From positions 98,530,729 to 98,594,728 of the forward strand of contig NC_085048.1 in the NCBI RefSeq assembly GCF_963662255.1: 64,000 nucleotides of DNA. The letters run 5' to 3'. Shown piece by piece: positions 13,833-24,055 of the stretch. The stretch comes from Cinclus cinclus. Its lineage: Eukaryota; Chordata; Aves; Passeriformes; Cinclidae. The first letter of the stretch is position 1; every line of letters begins with the position of its first letter. The notes under the pieces were generated by a model. It searched no databases and was not told where the DNA came from. It saw nothing but the letters and a program-made list of their open reading frames with translations. A program made the position numbers and the translations under genes.

Positions 13833-15631
13833 AACCTTAGTTAAAGAGAAATTAACTGTTCTGCCTTCTAGAAAAATACAACACATCAAAACTAAAAAAT
13901 GTGCGGCTTTTTGTGCTACTGATTAAGACAGAATTAACACAAAAATCACAACAAAATACTCCCTATTTATGGCAAACTTCCATTTGCATCCTTTTATTCT
14001 TGGTGGGGTAGAAGGGGGACAATGGCCAAACTGAAGAGGATGCCACAGATTGTGAGAGTTGCTATATGAAGAGCGTTGCTGAAATATTCTAAAATATTTT
14101 AACGCTGAAATGTTCTTCTTTAAAACTCTAAAAGATTGTAGGCTGCTTTTACCCACAATCTATTCCATTAAATTCTTCTAGGGAGGACTTAGCCACATCT
14201 TCCTTAGCCATGAGTGTGAATATCTATTCAAATAGATCAGTCTGAAAAGGTTTTGATCCAAGATAAAAGGGAGTTGGTTAGATCCACAGCCATGGTGAAG
14301 ACGGAAATTAAGAACATTTCAGATTTATGATGTGTGCTGCTCAAACTCTATTTCTATAGAACACGCAGAAAATTTTGGAATGAGTGAGACTCTTCAATAA
14401 CAGCTAATCTCAATACTGCAGTGAAGTAACAGGGACAGCAGATTTCTGTTAATTGAGACCCCTCATCCTTGCACTCAGAAAGAATACAGGTGCTCACAGT
14501 TTCCAGGCATGTCTTTCGTGCTCCTGCTCCTCTAGAAACCCTCCATGACCTTCAACTGATTTCAGTTAAAAATGACACATTGCCATTACAGCACAGTCCT
14601 TGAAAGTCAATGTACATTACTCATGAAAGGAGGAAGAAACTGACTCCAGATTACCTACTTAAAATATTGTGGGATTTTAAAAAATATTGAAGGAATTTTC
14701 TTTTTCTCTTTTTAAAGAGAACTTGGCAACATTTGTGCTGACTTGGGTAGCTTTCAGAGTAATCACTTCACAAATTCCTGCTTCAAGTTTTGCTGCCCTC
14801 TGCCCAGCCTTCTCATACAAACTCATCCACATAATCTCATTAAAGTATGGGTCTACATTAGAATTTGATAGCTAATTAAAATTGCCTAATTCCATGACTA
14901 ATAATGATTAAGAGCCAAATCAGTTGAAAAAGGCTATTTACACCTTTAGAAAAAATTCTGAAAGGATATCAACAAGCCACCTACAGAAATGATTTAGTAT
15001 CTCAGCTATATGTATTTCTACATTATAAATAAGGTGTCTCCACAGAGTTTTTCACCAGCAGTCAAAAATTCACACAGCTGGTGGCATCCAGAAACCCTGC
15101 CTAGCACAAGGTGAGGCCACTGAGTCGTGCTGCTAGGTCATATGGTTTTTGATCCCTTCAGAAAGTGAGCCCAGTTTACCCAGGGTTTCCCATGCAGACA
15201 CGTCCTCTGACTCTTCAGACGACTTCAGCACTTTGGAAAACTCTACCCTGTGCCAGAACAGGTTAATGCAATGAACCAACAAAACAGCAAATCTAATGGG
15301 GCATCTGAAGCATCCTTTTGAAAGTGAGTGCAGGAGCCTCAGCACCTCTATGATTCTAAGGTCTACTCAGCTCTATTGGAAAGAGAGAATCCTGACTGAT
15401 CTTGTTGAGCAGCTGAAGGCACAGAGCTAAGAGGAAGGTTTATACATTCAAAAAGGGTAAGAAAGGGCATTCTTAAAGATAAGAACTGAAAACATGAGAT
15501 GGAGTAACAAAATGAAGCAAAGAGAGGGGTGAGAAAATGTTGGAGCTGGTCAGCAGCAAACAAAATTGCAATAAGTATGAGGAAAAAATTAGGCATTGAA
15601 AGAGGAAATGCAGAAGCTGGGAGATGAAAAC
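13833..15631. other. Intronic sequence, little recognised
   Basis: Unique AT-rich sequence. A short CTATGATTCTAAGG at 15348-15361 resembles a CR1 terminus, but no CR1 body precedes it, so no element is called. Confidence 0.5.
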
Positions 15632-15694
15632 AGAAAAAAAAAACAAAACAAAAAAAAAAACCAAAAAAAAAAAAAAAAAACCAAAAAAACCCCA
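15632..15694. repeat. A-rich tract with CC interruptions
   Basis: Runs of A up to 18 long, interrupted by C or CC. No retrocopy body could be recognised upstream. Confidence 0.85.
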
Positions 15695-15972
15695 AGCAGT
15701 CTAGTCAGTCTTGTTTTAAGAGCTAATCTATTGGGATTTCTGCAGACCATACAATAACTCCACTGAGTTGTCCTTTAGGACCTTGATCCATAGATTATTA
15801 CTTTGACTCTAATGGTCTTTGGATTAAGGAGGAGCCCCAGAGTATAAATTATTTTATATCTTCATATATAATTCAGCTCTGTCTACCAGCTGCAACATAT
15901 AGTGTGTACAGAATTTAAATAGTTCCTTTCCTTGAACCTGGACACTTGTATACAAAAATGTTATTTGTCACA

Positions 15973-16036
15973 GTTAGGTTTATGGTTGGACTCCATAATC
16001 TTAAAGATCTTTCCCAGCCTAAATGATTCTCTGAGT
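15973..16036 (+). mobile_element. CR1 terminal fragment
   Basis: About 64 bp matching the CR1 3' tail: TATGGTTGGACTCCATAATC, TTAAAGATCTTTCCCAGCCT and AATGATTCT. The 5' part of the element is missing. Confidence 0.8.
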
Positions 16037-18028
16037 CCATAAAATTCTTACCCCATTTTATTCATCCCTATGCACCATTGGATCAGAAAGGCATCTCTCT
16101 CAGCCTGCATTTTCATAAAGTCACTCACTTTAAAAAACTCTGATCAAGAGTCACACCCAGCTGCTGGAACAGCCTCATGTTACCCTAAGACACCCCAAAT
16201 ACTTACCACAAATCAACCTTTTCTACGGTTGAATACATCCATACAAGCAATGAGTGAAACATGATAGATGAAAAAAAATTACTGATAGTATGATCCTCAG
16301 CCAACATGCAGGGTATAAAAATGCTTTAATGTTCTATTTATAAGCTGTGCCTCTGTTCTTACAGAATGCATTAAATTCTGGCATTTAAATTGAGTGCCTT
16401 GGGGGAGACGCATCTCCTGAAGCATTTAGTCACCTACATGAGGAAACAAGACTTCTCCCCAGTTTAGCAACAGGTTTTATAAATGTGTGAAAATGTTTTA
16501 TGGATGTATTTGTTAAAAATATGAGATCTTTTTCACACCTGTAAAAGGCATTTAATAATCCTTAGGGAGAGTTTTTCCAGTTTCAGCAAGTAAGGCATTA
16601 TATTTGTTTTAAGTGGAATGATAAGCAATTCCACTTGATCTTGATTTTCTTTAAAAAAAGGGGAAAAATATGCTCTTAATTAAGTCTACAGTTATTATAA
16701 ATCAGTGGGGTGAAATGTAAAAATACTACTTACCAACTTAAAAAAAACTAATTGGATGCAGAATGTGGACAGACTGATGCAGTGTATATGCACCAATCTC
16801 TAGGAAAAAGATGTCCAGGGTAAACATTTTAAAATTAAAGCTTTTCTGTTGATGGAATGTTTATTCCACATAAATAAGCTTTCCTTGTTGATAGCTTCAA
16901 TTTTTCTTAAATGCAAAGATTCTAATTTTTTTTTAGCACTGCAACTGTCAAAATATTATTACACAACTCAGAGAAAATAAATGTATACTCTTTGATTGTG
17001 ACCAAGATTGATTTGACCCTGATGCTGTTACTTTTAGAAACCAATTTTCTTAATCACATAGTCCTTTTTATGAAACAGCTCATTTATAGATTCTTCTCCT
17101 TTTGTAAATGGAGACAAGGTCAGCTACTCTTTAGCACAATATATTCCACTATGTCCATGCCTAAGAGACGAGGACTGAAAGAAAATTCTCTCTGTGGGAA
17201 GCACATTACACACCCCATTTCAATAGTGCATTATACATCAGTGTTTCAATATTAAATAATCTACATGATATAGTGGTCCATATTATGTATCATGTATTCA
17301 TTCCCCTGCAGCAGTTCCAGATTCTGTTCCACAGAATAATGTAATGTCGCTCTCGGTTCTTGTCCTGCATTACTTTATTTCAGCTCATATTACTTCATTC
17401 TACATATGGTTCTTTCCCTATTATGGCAGAGCTGCAATATGTGAATCACCATAACTGTGATATTCTCTCAATATCTATCGAGTGATAGGTCCCTTTTCTT
17501 GTGTAAAATTACAAAATGAGCCAAGACAAAATGTTACAGGGTTACCACATGCATCTTCAACACATATTTCCACAGCTGGGTTTTTACCTGGCTCATATTG
17601 CTCACCTTCAGCACACACATTCATAAAGCAAACAGGAGGCAAACTGTTGCATGCAAAGTAAATATTTTAAGAGGAACTGATTTCTGCAAGTATTCTTCAA
17701 AAGTAAGTATCAGAGCCCAGTGTTGCCATTGTTAACAAGTAGGGAATAATATATAAATAACTACTGCATGAATAACCAGGACCTCATTAGAATTGTGAGT
17801 CATGGAATATGAATTAGATGAATGAATCTTTTGGTAGTAATTTACCTTGGGACCTTGTATAAAAGACCACCTTTTCTCAGACAGGAATAATTTCTTGAGC
17901 CACAGCTGCTTCTGGAGCCACTGTGAGTAAACTGGTGTTGAAAAAAAAAAACAATCCCTAGCAAGGACTGAAGAAAGGAGAAAAAGGACAAAACATGGTA
18001 AGCTGGAATAGAATCGATAAAGAGTTGT
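16037..18028. other. Unique intronic sequence
   Basis: AT-rich sequence with no recognised transposon, exon or RNA gene. Confidence 0.5.
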
Positions 18029-18360
18029 AGAATCATAGAACAGTTCAGGCTGGAAGAGACCTTACAGGTCATTTGGTTCCAAATTCCCTGCCATGGGAAT
18101 TTGGCATGGAACTAGACCAGGTGGCTCAGAGTTTCATCCACCCTGGTCTTGAACACTTCCAGGGATGAGGCATCCATAGCTGCTCTGGGCAGCCAGTTCC
18201 AGTGCTTCACAACCCTCACAGTAAACCTAGCCTAAATTTCCCTCTGTCCATTTGAACCCATTACTCCTGGTCCTATGACTGCAGCTCCTGAATATCTCCA
18301 GTTTCCTTGCAGAACCCCTTCAGAAAATGGAAGGCTGTTATTGGGTCTCCATGTACATAG
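18029..18360 (-). mobile_element. CR1 LINE 3' fragment (antisense)
   Basis: About 330 bp of reversed CR1. It begins with the reversed terminus AATCATAGAAC, then CAGGCTGGAAGAGACCTTAC, CCACCCTGGTCTTGAACAC, CTGCTCTGGGCAGCCAGTTC, CACAGTAAACCTAGCC and GTTATTGGGTCTCCATGTAC. Confidence 0.92.
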
Positions 18361-20857
18361 ACTTTTATTTGTCTGCCTAATTATGATAAACAGTTTTTGA
18401 CTCAAAGTATCCCCCACTCAAGTGGGGGAATATTTAGTGACTTAGCACAGTAATTTTTTGTACATTTGCAAATGGGAACAGAAAGGGGAATATAAGCATT
18501 CCTTTCCTAAACTTTATTTCCCAGCTCCTGCCTGGTGAAAAAAGTTTCTAAAAATGCTTGAGAAAGAGAAGGCTGAACGTAGCCCCTTCTAAACCCAAAC
18601 TCCTCTGCAAATGTAGATGGGATTTCAGCATAAAATAAAGCTTTACAACTCTCACTCTTCCAAGTCTATATATTCTGCTCTCAGCAAGAGCAGAGATTAA
18701 TTAATCTAGCTAGAGTCTTCCGTTTTGGCAAACTTTTGGAGAAAACTCTTATTAGCTTTAGATATTTTTAATTACAAGTTTAAGAGATGATCAAAGACAA
18801 AGGGCATTTCTCAGATCCTTCAGGTTTTTAAAAAAATAACTAAGTCTTTGATTAACACACATTTAAAGGAAAATTATTAATCCCATTTAAAGGAAAATTA
18901 TTAAACCCATTTAAAGGAAAATGATTAATCCCATTTAAAGAAAAATATTTAATCACAGCCAAGACATTGTCAATCTTAGGCTAATAACCATTTCTACTAA
19001 CACTTATACATGCCAAAACCTACTGTACCAAAAAGCCAAGGCTGTCTGGACTAGCAATTAAAGAGCTGCCCCAACTTTGCTAAGGTGGCACCTGCATTTC
19101 ACATCCCAGTTCCTTCTAAAAAATATCTAATCAAGTTTACATACAAAAAATATATCTACTAAAAACACAAACCAACACTCAACTAGAGTTATAATTCCAC
19201 AACAGGTCAACAGAGATTATTTATACACAGGAAAACAATAAATAAACAAAAATAATTTATATTTATTCAGTTAGTGTATTTTGAAACAGCAAGACTAACT
19301 ATTTCACAAATCTGCATGTGTCCTCCTGTGCATGTGCTCAATTCATGGGTTTAAGGTAGTTTGTTTTAGGATAAATCTAGAAAAAAAAAATAAAATTGTT
19401 AAAAGGTTTTATCTTCCTGTGTTTTGTAAAACTGTTCTCCAATAAACTGATGGAGACACCCAAAACAAGTAGCAAATACTTCTACTAGAAGGTACCAGAG
19501 AAGTTTTCTTCCTGACAAACGAAGCCTCTAAGACTAAAGTTTGCCTTCTGAAAGCTCTCCTCACTATTTAGGCACAGCTAACACTAAATTATACTGTCAT
19601 GACATTGAGATGGGACATGGAGGGGTACAATAGAAATCTATAGCATTAAAAATTCTATCATTTCATTTTCGGTGTAATTACCCTATTTTTTCCCTTATTG
19701 CCATCATGAAGAGGGCTAAAAGGCCCTAAACTACTTCACTATAAAATACACATTCAAATATTCTTGTATTTTCATAGCACACAATCATACACTCCTCTAT
19801 TTTCCTTTACAGAATAGCTAGCCTGTTTTTACAATGAAAATTGGCTATAGACTTGAGGATCACCTACCATTTCATCTAAAAAAGGAGGTGGAAATGTTTG
19901 TGGGGAAAAAGAGACAAAGAAAAGAGGCCATTCCAGTAACTTTTGAAGTAAGAAAGGCAAAGGTTTGAAGGGTGGAACCTGCAGTTTCAGCAAGTTTGGG
20001 ACCTGGTATCTGGGACCAAATGAGTCATCTGAGAGGAAAAAGCAGGAACTTCTCCTCTCTGAAGAGGTAAGGCTTCCTGATGGAGCTGAAATACCTTCTC
20101 TCCAGACTGAGCACAGGAACAAAAATGGATCACTTACAATTAATCCCCTTTTTCCCTCTGTCATGCCAAATCTGGAACCCTGAGTATAAAAGAATCATTA
20201 AAGCACAGGGATCTGGTATGTTTCAAAAGTAATAAATCACTTACTACAGCCAAATTTATTTTAAAACCTGTACATACTGTGCCCCGGTAGTCATACAGCT
20301 TCAGCTCTTGTTTAGATTAGATTGCAACCACTGGATACAAATACCAGATAGATTTACATTCCAATAATTATTTTCACCTATAAAATACCACATTTATGAT
20401 TTCTGATGTCACAGTTACACCTTAAGCCAAGATTGCACCTGGCAAGGAAAGTTCAGATTGCAACTGCAGTGAAAAAAAAAACAAAACAACAATGCAGAGA
20501 AATTCAGAGAAAGAACAGGAGGTAATGTCACATATTTTATAAGATCCTGGGGATAATTTCTACCTGTCTGGGTGAAGCTGAGGCAGCAGAGGATCTGCTA
20601 TGTTCCCAACAGATCAAGTGGACTGTGCTGCACAGCGTATACCTTGTACACTCAGGGGAGCTTCTTACACTTGCAGTTATCTCACCTTTGATTCATATAG
20701 CCTGAACCCTTCTCCAGGGACTGAAGGATGTAACAGCTTTTGATTAAGCTACCAAAGACCCAAAGCTAAAGCAGCAGCAGGACATGTAGCAGTTTTTCAG
20801 GCAGAAGCCATGACTGGAAGTCAGAGTGTGGCTGGTCTGAAGCTGTCCCCTAAGCTC
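18361..20857. other. Intronic sequence with one minisatellite
   Basis: AT-rich unique sequence apart from the four-copy 24-bp repeat listed separately. Nothing else recognised. Confidence 0.5.
18860..18955. repeat. Four-copy 24-bp tandem repeat
   Basis: Four consecutive 24-bp units of the form CATTTAAAGGAAAATTATTA plus ATCC. They differ by a few bases, and the fourth is the most diverged. There is no reading frame of interest and no known minisatellite name. Confidence 0.93.
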
Positions 20858-21131
20858 AACCAGCCTAGAACTAAACCAACCCCTGGGTGAACAAGAATAG
20901 GTTGCATTCAAATCTACACAGGAACCCTCAGCCAATCTCATTCAGCCCTAAATGCAGATGTGTCACTGGCCAGGGAGCTGGGCAGTGTTAAAGCCAGAGC
21001 AGCCAGCTGTCTAGAAAAGGGAGTTTTGAATCTCCTATTTCAGGCGGATCTGAACAATAAAACAGACTGTTGTCACATGGATCCCCAAAAATGTGTGTCA
21101 TCTCTGTCTCTGACCCATGGATCCCGTAACA
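20858..21131 (+). mobile_element. Endogenous-retrovirus LTR, copy A (solo or truncated)
   Basis: This piece has LTR layout: a TATA-like CTCCTATTTCAGG near 21030, a polyadenylation signal AATAAA near 21056, a conserved TGTCATCTCTGTCTC block, and a CA end (GTAACA). It aligns over its whole length with copy B at 22445-23154 once B's satellite is removed. Shared blocks include CCCTGGGTGAACAA / CCCTAGGTGAACAA, GAGCTGGGCAG and the TGTCATCTCTGTCTC block. Both copies are in the same direction. The left boundary is approximate and no target-site duplication was identified. No viral gene is present. Confidence 0.75.
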
Positions 21132-22444
21132 AGTGGATGGTACAGTCTTAGCCACATCTATTCATGCCCCTTTCAGGATTTACTAGGCCTGGATTTTGGG
21201 CATATCACTTCACTGAATATCACCTACACCTTAGCATAAGCTCAGGGAGAAAGAATTCTCTCTAAAGCCTTAATATGTGCAGAAAATACCTGTGTTTATG
21301 AAAAACAATGGTTCTCCCCAGAGTACAGCAGTATCTACTACCATAAGGAAATCCATCAAAAATTATTATCTAGTTTAGGACAAAGCAGCCTTTTATAGGC
21401 CGTAAGTGTAACTGGAACACACATAACTTATTCCAATTAGCTGGAAGTCCTGACATAGCAGGTGGCAGCAGTGCATCCATTACTATAATGTGGAAAATAT
21501 ATGGTGCATAGCAACAGGCAGTTATATTTGTCTTGATTATGGAACCTAGAAGCAGCACTTTCTAGCCTATCTGCTGTGCAAAAATCATTTTTTCTGACCC
21601 TCGAATGGAAAAAAAGCCTTTAACAACATACACAGGTGACACTTTCATGTTTCTTCTGCTAAATGAGTATCAGGGCTGAGTCTTCTATGGACACTTAAGC
21701 ACCCATTACAAGAGAATTTGATTCTGAACATGAAGTAGAAAAGAGCCAGAAAGAATTTTAGGTTATACAGGCATTTAGAAATCTCCCAAGCTAGTGGAGG
21801 GAAAAGATCCTTCTTGCCACAGTACACAAGGCAACAGTAGTGCATGCACTAAGAGCACATACATGTGAAATTACAAACTTTGTTTCCCTTCTGGAAACAG
21901 TAGTTATTTGTCATTATTGCTATGAAACCAAGGTACAATTACAGGTTTCCCTCTAGTCAATTCAGCTACAGGAGATCTGGATCTAAACTCAACCTCTCTT
22001 CTTAACCATGCTTATGTATCAATGGAAATGATATAAACACAGCAGCTACTTCATTATTTCCACCACAGATGCCTAAAATATGAGAGATCAAACACAACTA
22101 GCCAGTAAATGTTTTACTACATTCCATTGTTAGAGAAAAAGAAATGCTTGTTGCAATTGGAAATGAGAGATTCCTGCGCGGTCAAACAAGACATAAAAAT
22201 TCCTGAAGAAATAATGTCCTGATACCGTTGCTGTTCTTTTGGCTCAACCATATTTTAAAACAGTGGATGACACTGTTATAAATTCCTGACCTAAGAACAA
22301 TACATGTTCTCCTTTAAAATAATAATTACATAATATTATTCCTTATCCATTCATTCATGGAATATTTTACTGAAGATTGTCACCTGTCACAGCACAAGCT
22401 GGCTTGTAGCTAGGCAATTAATTCAGCCTTGGATAAGAAATTCA
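21132..22444. other. Sequence between the two related LTRs
   Basis: About 1.3 kb of unremarkable sequence. I saw no gag, pol or env motif, so the two LTRs are not clearly the ends of one provirus. They may be separate insertions, or a deletion may have removed the interior. Confidence 0.5.
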
Positions 22445-23154
22445 GTTTAGTTAGCCTGGTTTGATAAACAGGTCCCTAGGTGAACAATGATAGAATACAT
22501 GGGAAGGAGAGGAGAGGAGAGGAGAGGAGAGGAGAGGAGAGGAGAGGAGAGGAGAGGAGAGGAGAGGAGAGGAGAGGAGAGGAGAGGAGAGGAGAGGAGA
22601 GGAGAGGAGAGGAGAGGAGAGGAGAGGAGAGGAGAGGAGAGGAGAGGAGAGGAGAGGAGAGGAGAGGAGAGGATAGGAGAGGATAGGATAGGATAGGATA
22701 GGATAGGATAGGATAGGATAGGATAGGATAGGATAGGATAGGATAGGATAGGATAGGATAGGATAGGATAGGATAGGATAGGATAGGATAGGATAGGATA
22801 GGATAGGATAGGATAGGATAGGATAGGATAGGATAGGATAGGATAGGATAGGATAGGATAGGATAGGATAGGATAGGATAGGATAGGATAGGATAGGATA
22901 GGATAGGATAGGATAGGATAGGATAGGATAGGATAGGATAGGATAGGGATTTCATCCAATGATGTTCCACCCTAAGCTGCAGACACCCACCGGTCAGAGA
23001 GCTGGGCAGGCCAAACTCCCAACCAATTAGCTGTCATGAGCCAGGGAATTCAAACCCTCTATTTAAGAAGGGTTCAGAATAATAGAGAAGCTTTTGTCAT
23101 ATAGATCACAGAGGGTCGTGTCATCTCTGTCTCCAACCATGACCCGAGATAACA
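22445..23154 (+). mobile_element. Endogenous-retrovirus LTR, copy B, interrupted by a satellite
   Basis: Same family as copy A. The left part (22445-22505) matches A around CCCTAGGTGAACAA. The right part (22952-23154) matches A from the CCAAT block, through GAGCTGGGCAG, the TATA-like CTCTATTTAAG near 23060 and TGTCATCTCTGTCTC, to the end GATAACA. Between them the 440-bp GGAGA/GGATA satellite stands where copy A has only about 25 bp. The sequence after the LTR may be retroviral leader. Confidence 0.75.
22506..22945. repeat. Pentanucleotide satellite (GGAGA)33 then (GGATA)53
   Basis: There are 88 uninterrupted 5-base units: 33 GGAGA (22506-22670), one GGATA, one GGAGA (22671-22680), then 53 GGATA (22681-22945). 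The two halves are internally perfect as assembled. The GGAGA half is pure purine on the plus strand. Open frames on both strands are artefacts of a 5-base repeat with no stop codons. Confidence 0.98.
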
Positions 23155-23470
23155 TTATAGTTACCAGCCCTACTGGAGGCAGAGAGGAATTTTTAATTTA
23201 CCAGTGGGGACCCTGAGAACAACTGGAAATAAAACTAACTTTCCACTCCTGCCCTGGTCAAATACTCCATGGGAATACAGTCGTGCTCGGGACACAGAGA
23301 AAGCTGAAATTACACCTTTGTATACAAAAGCAGCTTTTGAGAGAAGACACGGGTAAATAAAGTCTACTTTTTAAGGATACAGGAGATCAGCATCTGGCTC
23401 ATTAAGCATTTCAACGGCATTTCTACCTTAGCTATCTTAATAGTGTCTTATTGTCTTAATGCTTGCAATG
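23155..23470 (+). mobile_element. Possible retroviral leader remnant after LTR copy B
   Basis: It begins after the LTR's CA end and contains CTGGAGGCAGAGAGGAA and GTGGGGACCCTGAGAAC, which look like avian retroviral leader sequence. A tRNA primer-binding site could not be read with confidence, and no gag frame is open. It is a short decayed piece, abutting the next LTR. Confidence 0.4.
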
Positions 23471-24055
23471 TGTGCTGATTTTGGCTGGAATAGAGCTCAA
23501 TTTCTTTCTAGTACTTACTATGGGGCTGTGGTTTAGATTTGTGCTGGCAGCAGTGTTGCTAATTCAAGGGTGTTCTGGTTATTTCTGAGCAGGGCTAACA
23601 TGCAGTCGAGGTCTTTTCTGCTCCTCATCCCACCCCACCAGCCAGCAGTGGGTTGCACGAGGAGTTGGGAGGGGACACAGCTGTGACAGGTAAATGTCCA
23701 AAAGGACATTCCATACCCTATGGCATCACACTCAGCATATTAAACTGGGGGAAGAAGGAAGAAGAGGAGAGACATTTGGAGGGATGGTGTTCATCTTCCC
23801 AAGTCATCGTTACATGTGATGGAGCCCTACTGTCCTGGAGGTGGCTAAACATCTGTCTGCCTGCCCATGGGAAGGGAAAAGCCCTTGGTTTGCTTTGCTT
23901 GCATGATTTTTGCTTTACTTATGAAATTGTCTTTATCTCAAATGAGTTTTTTTCTGATTCTCTCCCCCATGCCACTGATAGTGAGTGAGTGAGTGAGTGA
24001 GTGAGTGAGTGAGTGAGTGAGTGCCTTGCTTGGTGCCTGGGTTTGAATCCTGACA
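23471..24055 (+). mobile_element. Avian endogenous-retrovirus LTR (second family), probably solo
   Basis: About 585 bp from TGTGCTGATTTTGGCTGG to CCTGACA. Blocks recalled from a common avian ERV LTR appear in order: TTTTGGCTGGAATAGAG, ATGGGGCTGTG, CAGTCGAGGTCTTTTCTGC, CCACCCCACCAGC, ATTCCATACCCTATGGC, CTCAGCATATTAAACTGGGG, GATGGAGCCCTACTGTCCTG, TTTGCTTTACTTATGAAA, TGTCTTTATCTCAA and GATTCTCTCCCCCATGCCAC. The ends are TG...CA, but no matching target-site duplication was found. No internal viral sequence follows, and CpG positions look decayed. Confidence 0.85.
23981..24023. repeat. (GTGA)n microsatellite inside the LTR
   Basis: About ten perfect GTGA units lying exactly where this LTR family usually has a short GAGTGAGCGAG segment, before the terminal part of the element. 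Confidence 0.95.

Noticed and set aside
15340..15361. CR1-like terminus CTATGATTCTAAGG
   Set aside because: Too short, with no CR1 body upstream.
22447..22970. Long minus-strand frames of Ser-Tyr-Pro-Ile-Leu repeats and plus-strand Glu-Arg-Arg-Gly repeats
   Set aside because: Translations of the pentanucleotide satellite, which has no stop codons in these frames.
20858..23154. One complete provirus bounded by the two related LTRs
   Set aside because: The interval between them shows no gag, pol or env motifs, and putative leader sequence follows the right-hand copy, not the left-hand one.
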